A stretch of 64,000 nucleotides of DNA from AP-15 sp963703745 (GTDB lineage: Bacteria > Pseudomonadota > Alphaproteobacteria > ATCC43930 > CGMCC-115725): the NCBI GenBank assembly GCA_963703745.1, contig CAVPFL010000004.1, positions 1,178,001 through 1,242,000 on the forward strand. Reading direction: 5' to 3'. Below, in pieces: positions 42,703-52,057 of the stretch (positions are counted from its first letter, which is position 1; every line of letters begins with the position of its first letter). The notes under the pieces were generated by a model. It saw only the letters and a program-made list of their open reading frames with translations. It was not told the DNA's origin and did no database searches. Made by a program: the position numbers and the translations under genes.

Positions 42703-44298
42703 ATGAAGCGAGCGTTCCGAATATCCGCGACGTTAGGCGGGCTGGCGCTAGCGCTCGCCGTCAATTCGGCATCGGCGCAGAAACAGGGCGGCATCCTTCG
42801 CGTCTACCACCGCGATAGCCCGGCCAGCATGTCGATCCACGAGGAAGGCACCGTCGGCGTCATGATGCCGATGATGGGCGTGTTCAACAATCTGGTCCTG
42901 TTCGATCAGCACGTCCCGCAAAACAGCCTGCAGTCGATCGTCCGCGAATTGGCGACCAGCTGGTCATGGAGCGAGGACGGCAAAGAGCTGACCTTCAAAT
43001 TGCGCGACGGAGTCAAATGGCACGACGGCAAGCCGTTCACCGCGGCGGACGTCAAATGCACCTTTGACCTGTTGACCAACCAGGGAAAAGAGAAGTTCCG
43101 GCTCAACTATCGTGAGACCTGGTGGGTCAATGTGGCGAGCACGACGACCAATGGCGACCGCGAAGCCACCCTCCATCTGAAGCGGCCGCAACCGGCCCTA
43201 TTGGCATTGGTCGCCTCGGGCGACACCCCGATCTATCCGTGCCACGTCTCGCCGCGCGACATGCGTCAGCATCCGATAGGCACCGGTCCGTTCAAATTCG
43301 TCGAGTACAAGCAGAACCAAGACATCAAGCTCACCCGCAACCCGGATTATTGGAAGCCAGGACGGCCTTATCTCGACGGCGTCGAATACACGATCATCCC
43401 AAACCGCTCGACGGCCATCCTTGGCTTTATCGCCGGCAAGTTCGACATGACGTTCCCCTATGAAGTCACGATCCCGCTGTTGAAGGACATCAAGACGCAG
43501 CTGCCGAATGCGATCTGCGAAGTCGGCATGGCCAGCGAAACGATCGGCGTGCTCGTCAACCGTGCGGTGGTGCCGTTTGACAATGCGGATGTGCGGCGGG
43601 CGATGGCGCTGACCCTCGACCGCAAATCCTTTATCGACATTCTGGGCCAGGGAGAGGGCAAGATCGGCGGAGCATTGATGCCGCCGCACGACGGAGTGTG
43701 GGGAATGCCGGAGGAGATGCTCCAGAATCTGCCGGGTTATTCGGGCGATGTTCAGAAGAACCGCGAAGAAGCGCGCGCATTGATGCAAAAAGCCGGCTAT
43801 GGGCCGGACAAGCGATTGCCGGTTACGATCTCCACGCGCAACCTTGCCGTTTATCGCGACCCGGCGGCGATCCTGATCGACCAGTTCAAGGAGATCGGCA
43901 TCGACGGCGAGCTCGAGACTGTCGAGACCGCGCAATGGGTGCCCAAGCTGATCAAGAAAGACTACAAGGTCGGGCTCAACGTACTGGGCACCGCAGTCGA
44001 TGACCCCGACGTCTATTTTACCCAGAATTTCGTCTGCAATTCGGCGCGCAATTACATGGGCTATTGTGACAAAGATTTTGACCGAATGGTCGACCAGCAA
44101 TCGATGGAGCCCGATCCGGCCAAGCGCAAGAGGCTGGTGTGGGAGATCGACCATAAGCTGCAGGAAGACCTGGCCCGTCCGGTCATCTACCACCTGCGCG
44201 CCGCGACCTGCTGGCAGCCCGAGGTCAAAGGCCTGACCATGATGACCAATAGCCAGTACAATGGCTGGCGCTTCGAAGACATCTGGCTCGATCGATGA
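42703..44298 (+). CDS. ABC-type substrate-binding protein, family 5 (peptide/opine/nickel class)
   Basis: A 531-residue periplasmic binding protein. It has a signal peptide (LGGLALALAVNSASAQ, cleavage about residue 26) and the SBP family 5 core: WSWSEDGKELTFKLRDGVKW and HDGKPFTAADVKCTFD, then GTGPFKFVEYKQNQDIKLTR NPDYW-type text. The ribosome-binding site is GGAGGAAG. No permease or ATPase follows; the next gene is an enoyl-CoA hydratase 18 nt later, so the ligand could be a catabolised acid or peptide (inference). Frame intact. Confidence 0.93.
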   Translation: MKRAFRISATLGGLALALAVNSASAQKQGGILRVYHRDSPASMSIHEEGTVGVMMPMMGVFNNLVLFDQHVPQNSLQSIVRELATSWSWSEDGKELTFKLRDGVKWHDGKPFTAADVKCTFDLLTNQGKEKFRLNYRETWWVNVASTTTNGDREATLHLKRPQPALLALVASGDTPIYPCHVSPRDMRQHPIGTGPFKFVEYKQNQDIKLTRNPDYWKPGRPYLDGVEYTIIPNRSTAILGFIAGKFDMTFPYEVTIPLLKDIKTQLPNAICEVGMASETIGVLVNRAVVPFDNADVRRAMALTLDRKSFIDILGQGEGKIGGALMPPHDGVWGMPEEMLQNLPGYSGDVQKNREEARALMQKAGYGPDKRLPVTISTRNLAVYRDPAAILIDQFKEIGIDGELETVETAQWVPKLIKKDYKVGLNVLGTAVDDPDVYFTQNFVCNSARNYMGYCDKDFDRMVDQQSMEPDPAKRKRLVWEIDHKLQEDLARPVIYHLRAATCWQPEVKGLTMMTNSQYNGWRFEDIWLDR

Positions 44299-44316
44299 CG
44301 GGGAGGAGAAAAAAAG

Positions 44317-45105
44317 ATGACCGAGGTTCTCGTCGAATATGATTGCCGCGATCAGATCGCGACCTTGACGTTGAACCGGCCCGACCGGCTCAACGCCTTT
44401 AACGACGATCTGGTGCGGCATTTGATGGATGCGCTCCGCCGCTTCGACCTCGACCCCGAAGCGCAGGTTGCGATCATCTGCGGCAAGGGCCGCGCGTTTT
44501 CGAGCGGTGCGGACGTGCATCAGCGCCAATTGCGTAGGCGACAGGAATTCGAAGAGCATGGTGGGCCGCAGGGCTGGGGTGCCAACTCCGCAGATTTATT
44601 GACGCGAGCGGTGAACTGGAAGCCGGTCATCGCCGCACCCCATGGCTACGCTATGGGGCTGGCGCTCGGCATCGTGTTCGAATGCGACCTGATCGTCGCC
44701 GCGGCCGGCACCAAGTTCCAAGTGACCGAGACCTCGCGCGGTCTCGGCGGCTCCAAATACTGGGCTTTGCTAAACTTCCGCGGGGGTGCGGCTTTCGCCA
44801 ATGAGGTGGCATTGACCGGCCGCTTCTTCACCGCGGAGGAGGCGTCTGCCGCCGGGCTGATCAACCGTGTGGCGCCCGAAGGCCGGCATATCGAAGTCGC
44901 CCGCGAGCTCGCCGCCGAGGTCGCCAAGAACCCGCCGCTCTCAGTGCGCGCGACCGTTCGCACCCGCCGCTGGTATATGGAGCAACTCGAGCGCGAGGTC
45001 ATCATGCAGACCGCGCCCTTAAAGCTCTATCTCAGCGAAGACTTCCACGAAGCCGCCCGCGCCTTCGCCGAAAAACGCAAGCCCGGCCCCTTCAAGGGGC
45101 GTTGA
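44317..45105 (+). CDS. Enoyl-CoA hydratase/isomerase family protein
   Basis: A 262-residue crotonase-fold enzyme. The N-terminal block IATLTLNRPDRLNAFNDDLV, the first oxyanion-hole segment GRAFSSGADVHQRQ and the second KPVIAAPHGYAMGLALGIVF with an ECDLIVAA strand are all present. One usual catalytic Glu position is hard to assign, so hydratase versus isomerase activity stays open. A strong ribosome-binding site (GGGAGGAG) precedes it, and it is probably co-transcribed with the binding protein upstream. Confidence 0.9.
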   Translation: MTEVLVEYDCRDQIATLTLNRPDRLNAFNDDLVRHLMDALRRFDLDPEAQVAIICGKGRAFSSGADVHQRQLRRRQEFEEHGGPQGWGANSADLLTRAVNWKPVIAAPHGYAMGLALGIVFECDLIVAAAGTKFQVTETSRGLGGSKYWALLNFRGGAAFANEVALTGRFFTAEEASAAGLINRVAPEGRHIEVARELAAEVAKNPPLSVRATVRTRRWYMEQLEREVIMQTAPLKLYLSEDFHEAARAFAEKRKPGPFKGR

Positions 45106-45160
45106 CGGCGCAAGAGGGCGCTGATCAAGTTGAACGCGGAATACTCCCGCTCACTCAAGA

Positions 45161-45235
45161 TCATTCCCGCGTAAGCGGGAATCTAGGGGCGGAAGTGCTG
45201 GGGGCCCTGGACCCCCGGTTTCGCGGGGGGACGAT
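45161..45235. repeat. REP-like palindromic element
   Basis: Hairpin ATTCCCGC-GTAA-GCGGGAAT (45163-45182) followed by CCCCCG...CGGGGG (45212-45229). This two-hairpin layout with outer TCATTCCCGC and GGGGGACGATCA is a common interspersed repeat of alphaproteobacteria. It may also end the upstream transcript. Confidence 0.75.
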
Positions 45236-45266
45236 CATCAGGCTCCGTATTGAGGCGGGCTCTTAG

Positions 45267-46936
45267 ATGGCAACGACTGGGACGCCACTCGCAAATCCAT
45301 CGCGGCCGGCACGCGACCTCATTTTTGTAAGCTACAGCCATCTCGACCGGGACTGGCTTGATCGGCTGCTGATTTTCTTCAAACCCTAGACAAGACAAAA
45401 CCTCAAGATTTGGGCGGATCCGTACATCAAAGTCGGTAACAAGTGGCGCCGCGACATTTCGACGGCGTTGTCGCAAACCCCCGTTGCCGTTCTGTTGGTA
45501 ACCCCAGACTTTCTCGCCTCCGATTTCATCTACGACGAAGAACTGCCGCCGCTGCTTCAGGGCGCCGACGAGGGATCAATCACTCTCTTCCCCGTTCCGG
45601 TAAGGACGGTAAGGCGTGCCTGCTGGTTCTTGACGATTTATGGCGCCCACAAGATGCCGAGCCCTTCGATGTTCTGGGCCCGCGCTCGCGTCTGCTCGTC
45701 ACGACCCGCGACGCCGATCTGCTGGTTGCGCTCGGCGCCCCGCGAAATGCCGCTTGACGTACTGAGCGAAGAGCTCTCGCTTGAATTGCTCGCGGCATGC
45801 AGCGGCAGGCTCCGGACACGTTGACTCCGGCGGCCGGAAAAGTCGCGGAGAACTGCGGCTATCTGCCATTAGCATCGGCGATCGCCGGGGCGCGAGTGCA
45901 AAACGGCGCGCTCTGGGATGAGGTGCTGTCGGCGCTCTATAGTGGACGGCTCGAATTCCTCGATCATCCCTATGGTAGCGTCTTTAAACCGCTGCGGCTC
46001 GACACCGATGCGCTGCCCGAGTTCGACCTCGACCAGTATTTCGAACTTGCGGTGTTCCCCGAAGACGCCGTCGTCCCAGTCGCGGCAATCTGCACCTTGT
46101 GGCGGCATGCCGGAGGGATGGAGCCGGGGGCCTCGCGTGATCTGCTGCAACGGCTGCATCGCCGCGCGTTGCTGAACCGCAGCGACGACAGCGCCTATAC
46201 CTCGTTCCACGATCTGCAGCATGATTTTCTGCGGTTGAACATCGCGTCATTGGTCGAGGCGAATTTCGCTTTAGTCGAGGCCTACAGCGCGCTGGCGTCG
46301 GCGGGCTGGGCAAGGGGGCCGGATGACGGTTATTTCTTCCAGTATTTGCCGCAGCATCTGGTCGCTGCTGATCGGTCTGCAGAACTGGGGGCACTGCTGT
46401 GTGATTACGCCTGGCTCGCCGCAAAACTGCGCGCCACCAACGTCGCTGCGGTTCTCGCTGATTACGATCTCGTCGGGCGGGATCCCGACCTCGCCCTAAT
46501 TCAACAAGCTCTGCGGTTGTCGATCCCGGCGCTCCTTCATGATCGCTCGCAGTTGCCCAGTCAATTGATCGGGCGACTGCGCCGAGCCGATGGGCCGGCG
46601 GGCAAAACTTTGGTGGCGGGGGCGGAGAAAGAACCCGGGCGGGTGTGGCTGCGTCCTCGATTTTCTTCGCTGACGCCGCCCGGCGGGCCGCTTCGCCAGA
46701 TCCTGGTTGGACATACGGGTTCTGTCGAAGCGGTTGGGTTTCTTCCGGACGGCAGCCGCGCCCTCTCCGGCTCTTCTGACAACACGCTGCGGCTGTGGGA
46801 TCTGGCGAGCGGCGAATGCCTCGCCGAATATTACGCCGATGCTAAGATCGACTGCTTAGCCTTCGCTCGGGACGATCTGGTCGTTGCCGGCTCGGCCGAC
46901 GGCCGCCTCCACATCCTCGAAATTCGCGAGCCCTAG
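45267..46936 (+). pseudogene. Broken TIR / NB-ARC / WD40 STAND protein
   Basis: The ATG at 45267 opens a TIR domain (RDLIFVSYSHLDRDWLDRLL), interrupted by an in-frame TAG at 45387-45389 but continuing in the same frame (LKIWADPYIKVGNKWRRDIS, then TPVAVLLVTPDFLASDFIYD). After about 45595 the P-loop region is missing. An NB-ARC Walker B segment follows in another frame (KACLLVLDDLWRPQDAEPFD, LLVTTRDADLLVALGAP), then further shifts before 45797-46936, which encodes the winged-helix/ARC region (YLPLASAIAGARVQNGALWD) and only one or two WD40 blades (GHTGSVEAVGFLPDGSRALS). Such TIR-STAND proteins act in prokaryotic immunity by NAD depletion. This copy cannot work. Confidence 0.85.
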
Positions 46937-47078
46937 CGTTCAGCCAATGGCGATTCTCTCTACTCGTCATGCCCGGCCCACGGGTCGGCGCCCCGCGCAG
47001 CCCGAGGACGAGCCTTAATCCGGCCATCCAAGGAGCGCCGGTATCATGCGCATGAATGCCGAACGTTTCCGCCTCCGC

Positions 47079-47528
47079 TCAGGCGGCCTTCAAGATACCG
47101 AGCTGCATGAGCGCGGTGACCCCGTCGTCGAGTCCGATTTCTTCCGCGATCTTGCCGTTCTCGACACGCAGTACGGTCGTACCCGTGAAGTGCATCTTCC
47201 GACCCGATGCCGGCGGCAGCGAGCCAGCGAGAAAATCGCCGAATGCCGGTCCGGTATGGGTGCCGCCACCTTCCCATCGACCGACGACGTAATCGCCCTC
47301 GGCGATGAGATCGGCAGCGCCCCAGAACTCGAGGTCCGGGAACGCGGCACGGAAATCCATCATGAAATTCCGCACGTCCTCGCGACCCCGACGCGGCGCA
47401 TGCAGCGAATACTGGAGCAGCATGTCGGGGGCGGCGAGTTCGTCGATGATCTGTGGGTTCCAGGGGTTACCCCAGAAGCCGTCGAACCAGCGTCCGACGA
47501 CGGCCTTGTTGTCCTGTTCGCGTGACAT
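47079..47528 (-). CDS. SnoaL-like polyketide cyclase / ester cyclase family protein
   Basis: A 149-residue NTF2-fold protein: NKAVVGRWFDGFWGNPWNPQ, IIDELAAPDMLLQYSLHAPR, REDVRNFMMDFRAAFPDLEF, DYVVGRWEGGGTHTGPAFGD and a final strand (TTVLRVENGKIAEE). The family includes SnoaL cyclases but most members have unknown substrates. The start at 47528 follows AGGAGAG; the frame is open upstream to 47702 without homology. Stand-alone gene, divergent from the 47975 run. Confidence 0.88.
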   Translation of the reverse strand: MSREQDNKAVVGRWFDGFWGNPWNPQIIDELAAPDMLLQYSLHAPRRGREDVRNFMMDFRAAFPDLEFWGAADLIAEGDYVVGRWEGGGTHTGPAFGDFLAGSLPPASGRKMHFTGTTVLRVENGKIAEEIGLDDGVTALMQLGILKAA

Positions 47529-47974
47529 CTTCGACTCTCCTGATGCGGTGCAGAAGGCGTTCGCGCCACGCGTCAACAAGCCGGCCAGTTCGGAACGCAG
47601 CCCGTCGCCCCGACGCACGGCAAGCGCGTGGAGAGGGGTAAGAAGAGTCAGCATCGATCGAACTCCCGGCGGTTGCGGCGTGGTCGCCCTCAACGGCTGC
47701 ACCTCTAAGCCGCAAACCGGGTGCGCCTATATCCGGTTCTTGCGGTTCGATTCCGCGTGGGGCCGATTGATCGCGCTAGACCTGGACAACCCGGGTCGAG
47801 TTTGCCCGCGGCCGGCCAAGGAATAATCGAGACGCGGTGGGATCGGACCGGCGTTCGCGTTCTGTCAGCGCGTCGTAGATGGAGACCGGTCCGACCGGAC
47901 GATTGATGCTTGCCACCACAAGAGGCTCCTCACTAGCCTATTTGTCCTCCTGTTTACGCGGAGTCAGCGGTCCG
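47529..47974. other. 446-nt divergent intergenic region
   Basis: Between the SnoaL-like gene (minus) and the phosphatase gene (plus). The minus frame stays open up to 47702 and the plus frame from 47879, but neither extension has homology. It presumably holds two divergent promoters; no clear boxes were seen. Confidence 0.4.
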
Positions 47975-48421
47975 ATGGCCGACCCGGAAGCGATCTATCA
48001 TTGGCGGCGGCTCGACGACCGCATCACCACCTCCGGACCGTCGAACGAACCGCAACTCGCCGACATCCAGGCGCTCGGCGTCCGCCATGTCGTCAATCTC
48101 GGGCTTCACACCCACGACAAGGCCCTCCCGGACGAAGCGGCAAGCGTCGCCCGTCTTGGCATGACCTACATCCACATCCCGGTCGATTTTCAGAATCCGA
48201 CCGACCAGGACTTCGAGGAGTTCTGCGCGGTCATGGAGCAGTTGAAGGATGTTCGGGTGCACGTGCACTGCATCGCGAACTATCGGGTCTCCGCGTTCTT
48301 CTACCGGTATCGCCGGGATGTGCTCGGCATGGACGAGGCGAAGGCACGGGCCGAGATGGAGGCGATCCGGCATCCGGAGGGCGTCTGGGCTGCATTCGCA
48401 AATCGCTCGGTAGGGGGGTGA
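47975..48421 (+). CDS. Dual-specificity-type protein tyrosine phosphatase family protein
   Basis: A 148-residue phosphatase-fold protein. The P-loop C-x5-R is HCIANYR in VRVHVHCIANYRVSAFFY, with an upstream Asp-containing segment (HIPVDFQNPTDQDFEEFC). The N-terminal half (ITTSGPSNEPQLADIQALGV, RHVVNLGLHTHDKALPDE) is the usual start of this bacterial subfamily. The start at 47975 is favoured by GGAG upstream and homology. A VOC-family gene follows 5 nt later, so they share a transcript. Substrate unknown. Confidence 0.85.
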   Translation: MADPEAIYHWRRLDDRITTSGPSNEPQLADIQALGVRHVVNLGLHTHDKALPDEAASVARLGMTYIHIPVDFQNPTDQDFEEFCAVMEQLKDVRVHVHCIANYRVSAFFYRYRRDVLGMDEAKARAEMEAIRHPEGVWAAFANRSVGG

Positions 48422-48426
48422 GTCCG

Positions 48427-48882
48427 ATGACAATCGAAATCAACGGGATGGCTCACGTGATCCTGACGGTGAGCCAGTTCGACGCCGCCCGCGCCTTCTA
48501 CGCGCGCCTGCTGCCCGAGTTCGGCATGAAGGTCGTCCACGACGGCGACAAGCTGTTCTATTGCGTTGGTGCTCGCACCGCGATCGGCATCGAGCCCTGC
48601 GATCCGGCACTTGCCAAGGAGCGCTTCGTGCAACAGCGGGTGGGTCTGCATCACCTCTGCCTGCGCGCCCGGTCGCGTGAGGATGTGGATCGGGTCGCGG
48701 CGCTACTGAAGGAGATGAACGCGACCATCGTTCGCGGACCAATGGAGGGCAGCTGGGCCCCAGGATACTATTACGTGCTGTTCGAGGACCCGGATGGGAT
48801 CAGGTTGGAGGTGAACTTTGTCCCTGGCGCCGGGGTCCTCGCGGAGGGAGCAGGATTTAACCCGTCCATCGGCTACCAATGA
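48427..48882 (+). CDS. VOC/glyoxalase-fold metalloenzyme family protein
   Basis: A 151-residue protein of two paired beta-alpha-beta-beta-beta units: MAHVILTVSQFDAARAFYAR and GLHHLCLRARSREDVDRVAA, LFEDPDGIRLEVNFVPG. The putative metal ligands are H10 (MAHV), a His in GLHHLCL and the Glu in RLEVNFV. The family includes glyoxalase I, extradiol dioxygenases and fosfomycin-resistance proteins; the substrate cannot be told. It is 5 nt downstream of the phosphatase gene. Confidence 0.88.
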   Translation: MTIEINGMAHVILTVSQFDAARAFYARLLPEFGMKVVHDGDKLFYCVGARTAIGIEPCDPALAKERFVQQRVGLHHLCLRARSREDVDRVAALLKEMNATIVRGPMEGSWAPGYYYVLFEDPDGIRLEVNFVPGAGVLAEGAGFNPSIGYQ

Positions 48883-48970
48883 GGTCGTGTCGGTCGGTTT
48901 CGCGAAGGTTGACCGAATGCGTCATCGAACCAGGGCAGCAGGGTCAATCTGCCATGCAAAAGGAGCAGCG

Positions 48971-49501
48971 ATGATAACCCCCGCCTATATCCGCACGATG
49001 GCCGAATACAACGCCGAGATGAACCGCCGGCTCTATGCGGCGGCGGCCCGGCTATCTGATGCCGAACGACGCGAGCCGCACGGCGCATTTTGGGGATCGA
49101 TCCACGGCACCTTGACCCACATCCTGTGGGGCGACCAACAATGGATGTCACGCTTCGACTCCTGGCCGAAGCCGATCACCCCGATCAAGCAAAGCGCCGG
49201 CATGATCGAGGATTTCTCTGTGCTCAGAACCGAGCGCGATAAGGCCGATGCCGCCATCTCGCGCTGGGCCAACAAGGTCGACGACGCCTGGCTCGCCGAG
49301 GATCTGACCTGGTTCAGCGGTGCGGCCAATCGCGAGGTAACCGCCAAAAAGGGGCTGCTGGTGACGCATTTCTTCAACCACCAGACCCATCATCGAGGGC
49401 AGGTCCACGCGATGCTGACCGCCGCGGGTCAAAAGACCGGCGATACCGACCTATTCCTATTGGTCCCCGAGATCGTCGGCCGCGTGCAACCCGGCTTTTA
49501 A
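48971..49501 (+). CDS. DinB-family putative metal-dependent protein
   Basis: A 176-residue four-helix bundle of the DinB/YfiT superfamily. The three metal-ligand His positions are visible in THILWGDQQW and THFFNHQTHHRGQVHAML. Some relatives are thiol S-transferases using mycothiol or bacillithiol; proteobacterial DinB proteins are mostly uncharacterised. The ATG at 48971 has AGGAG 6 nt upstream. Its stop overlaps the convergent small gene by 4 nt. Confidence 0.9.
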   Translation: MITPAYIRTMAEYNAEMNRRLYAAAARLSDAERREPHGAFWGSIHGTLTHILWGDQQWMSRFDSWPKPITPIKQSAGMIEDFSVLRTERDKADAAISRWANKVDDAWLAEDLTWFSGAANREVTAKKGLLVTHFFNHQTHHRGQVHAMLTAAGQKTGDTDLFLLVPEIVGRVQPGF

Positions 49502-49761
49502 CAAACGCTGGACGGCGGGACGAGCACCCCGAGCAGGCGTGCCGTAGCCACGGTGTGCGATCGGCGCGACTGCTCGCGTCCGGCCTCGTAGTGCTCGAGC
49601 GCCGCCCGATCGGCCGCGGGTACCGAAGCCTGTGTTCGAACCAGGCAGGCGGTCGGGCAACGCGTAACACCCCTGTTGCGGATGAACTCGGCCACCGCCG
49701 CTTCGTATTCGCCGGATGACGGTGGTGCGGTGAGGACTGGGTTTTCTCGCTTGCGGGTCAT
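49498..49761 (-). CDS. Small hypothetical protein
   Basis: An 87-residue protein (TRKRENPVLTAPPSSGEYEA, AVAEFIRNRGVTRCPTACLV, RTQASVPAADRAALEHYEAG) preceded by a strong AAGGGGAGG site. RNRGVTRCPTAC has two Cys but no further metal ligands. The conserved-looking stretch IRNRGVTRCPTA is reminiscent of short alphaproteobacterial hypothetical proteins. Convergent overlap with the DinB-family gene. Function unknown. Confidence 0.65.
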   Translation of the reverse strand: MTRKRENPVLTAPPSSGEYEAAVAEFIRNRGVTRCPTACLVRTQASVPAADRAALEHYEAGREQSRRSHTVATARLLGVLVPPSSVC

Positions 49762-50492
49762 GGCGAAGCCTCCCCTTCGAATCGCTTAGCCATAACTGTC
49801 CCGCCGGGGTGCTCGGCGCAATTTCGGATGCTCCTGAGGTTTTCGCCGGGAATTGCCGGCTGCGACATTGCGCCACCCTGCCGCCGCTTTCTTCCTCCCG
49901 GGCTGCTCCGCGAACTTGCGGCAGTGGGCCAGGATGAACATATTGCAGGTTTCCGGTTCGTTCTGGATTCGTCCGGAATTCGTGAAACTGGCTGCCGCGG
50001 CGAGATCAACCGACCGCGTCCATACCTCTCGAACTTACGTGTTTATTTCCATTTCAGCAAAATAAGTATATGACATTCCATTCGATGTGATCGACGGCGC
50101 TACCGCCATTAGTTCAACATCCGCACTTTACCTCCTAAATGCGCGGACTAAATGCGCGGACGAAACCCACATTCTTATAACCTATCAGTGCTATTCTATC
50201 AATCAAAACAGGTGGGATAAATGTGTATATTGAGCAATATCAGCGAGCGATCAACAGGGTGACAAATTCCGCTGCCGACGCGCGAAAAACCGCGCCGAAT
50301 TCTGCTGCCGGACCGTTCTCCGGAACTATCCAGTCCATTGATTCAACTTGCCTTTCGGTGACAACGGGGCGGGTATCAGGCTAAAAAAGAGCTTTTCCGC
50401 TGCCGTCAGGGGAAATGTGCAATTGCAAAGAAGCCGGAGGGAGCGGCGCTGCTGGCGTCGGCCCCACTGGGCGGGGTAAGTCTGCCGCTCCG
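49762..50492. other. 731-nt AT-rich intergenic region with a short tandem repeat
   Basis: No recognisable gene. The part 50050-50400 is clearly AT-rich for this genome. A 13-bp unit CTAAATGCGCGGA is repeated in tandem at 50135-50147 and 50148-50160. This is the longest empty stretch outside 40-42.7 kb and could hold regulation for the MFS gene. Confidence 0.5.
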
Positions 50493-51929
50493 ATGAACCC
50501 CGCCGAAGACGGGCTTCCGCTCCCGCAGCGCTATTGGGCGATCCTGACGCTCGTCACCGGCCTCGTCGTGTCGGTTCTCGACAGCGCGATCGCCAACATC
50601 GCGCTTCCTACGATCGCCCGCGAAATCGGGGCGAGCCCCGCCCAATCGATCTGGGTGATCAACGCCTATCAGCTCGCGATTGTCGTCTCCTTGCTGCCGC
50701 TCGCCTCACTCGGCGACATCTTCGGCTATCGCCGCATCTATGTGATCGGTCTCGCGGTGTTCAGCTTCGCAGCCCTCGTCAGCGCGCTGTCGCATTCGCT
50801 GGCGATGCTGGCGTTGGGCCGCGCCCTGCAAGGGCTAGGCGCCGCCGGCATGACGAGCGTCAACATCGCGCTGGTGCGCTTCACCTATCCGCGCCGGCAG
50901 TTAGGCAGAGGCATCGCGATGACAGCGGTGGCGGTGTCGATATCGTCGGCCGCCGGCCCGACCGTCGCTTCGGCGATCCTCGCATTCGCGCCTTGGCCAT
51001 GGTTGTTCGCGATCGATGTGCCGATCGGCCTCGTTACCCTCGGCTTGTCGCTGCGGTTTTTGCCGTACACCCCGCCCTCCCCGCATCGCTTCGACCTGAT
51101 GAGCGCGCTCCTGAGTGCTGTCGCCTCGGCGCTGCTGGTCGGCGGGATCACCGGCATCGGCCATGGTCAAGGCGTCCCGGTTATCGTGATCGAGCTTTCA
51201 GGCGCGATTTTCGCCGGGTATGTGCTGGCGCGCCGGCAAGCTGCGTTGAGCTTGCCGCTGCTCCCCGTCGATCTGTTCCGGCGCCCGGTGTTTGCGCTCT
51301 CCGTCACCACCTCGGTGTGCACCTTCGTCGCGCTAGGGGTCGTCTTTGTTACCCTGCCGTTCTATTTTCAATACGTGCTCGGCCGCTCCCAGGTCGAAAC
51401 CGGGCTTTTGATGACGCCGTGGCCGGCCACGGTTGCGCTCGTAGCGCCGTTTGCTGGCCGGCTCGCCGATCGCTATCCGGCCGGGATCCTGTGCGGCATA
51501 GGCCTCGCCGTGCTGACTTCAGGCTTTGTTTTGCTGGCGGCGCTGCCGGCGCAGCCTCACCCGGCCGACATCGTTTGGCGCATGATGATCTGCGGGTTCG
51601 GCTTCGGGTTTTTCGGGTCACCGAACAACCGCGCGATCATCACCAGCGCGCCGCGCGAGCGCAGCGGCGGCGCCGGCGCCATCCAATCGACCGCGCGATT
51701 GCTGGGCCAAACCATCGGCGCCGCCCTCGTCGCCCTGATCTTCGGCTTCGCCGGACCATCGGGGGGTACCGGCCCGACCGTGGCGATCCTCCTGGCCGCC
51801 TGCTTTTCTGCGCTCGCCGCGGTGTTGAGCGTCCTCCGCATCTTTAATTTTGTGCGGGGCCTGCATTCTCCTCGCCGGTCGGGTACCGTCGCTCTCGGCG
51901 AGCAGCAACATCGAGCAGCCGGCAAATAA
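50493..51929 (+). CDS. DHA2-family MFS transporter (14 TM)
   Basis: A 478-residue drug:H+ antiporter-type carrier with about 14 TM helices. It has TM1 motif VLDSAIANIALPTIAREIGA, motif A LASLGDIFGYRRIYVIG and the antiporter motif C region AAGPTVASAILAF. The frame is open to 50415 upstream, but TM homology suggests the ATG at 50493. The gene stands alone with a long upstream region, and no regulator of the TetR/MarR type is adjacent. Substrate unknown. Confidence 0.92.
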   Translation: MNPAEDGLPLPQRYWAILTLVTGLVVSVLDSAIANIALPTIAREIGASPAQSIWVINAYQLAIVVSLLPLASLGDIFGYRRIYVIGLAVFSFAALVSALSHSLAMLALGRALQGLGAAGMTSVNIALVRFTYPRRQLGRGIAMTAVAVSISSAAGPTVASAILAFAPWPWLFAIDVPIGLVTLGLSLRFLPYTPPSPHRFDLMSALLSAVASALLVGGITGIGHGQGVPVIVIELSGAIFAGYVLARRQAALSLPLLPVDLFRRPVFALSVTTSVCTFVALGVVFVTLPFYFQYVLGRSQVETGLLMTPWPATVALVAPFAGRLADRYPAGILCGIGLAVLTSGFVLLAALPAQPHPADIVWRMMICGFGFGFFGSPNNRAIITSAPRERSGGAGAIQSTARLLGQTIGAALVALIFGFAGPSGGTGPTVAILLAACFSALAAVLSVLRIFNFVRGLHSPRRSGTVALGEQQHRAAGK

Positions 51930-52057
51930 GTTCCCGCGGTGTTGGAGCAATCGGCTGTTGGCCGTTGCGGCCCATGTGTTGCATTGTCGCCCGGGCAACC
52001 CGCCAGCGACGGGAGGAGGCTAGGGGTGACAGCGATACTTTCGCTCGGCAGGCGATC

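Noticed and set aside
45161..45235. Intrinsic terminator after the enoyl-CoA hydratase gene
   Set aside because: Two-hairpin layout without a T-run matches an interspersed REP-like element better; termination is possible but unproven.
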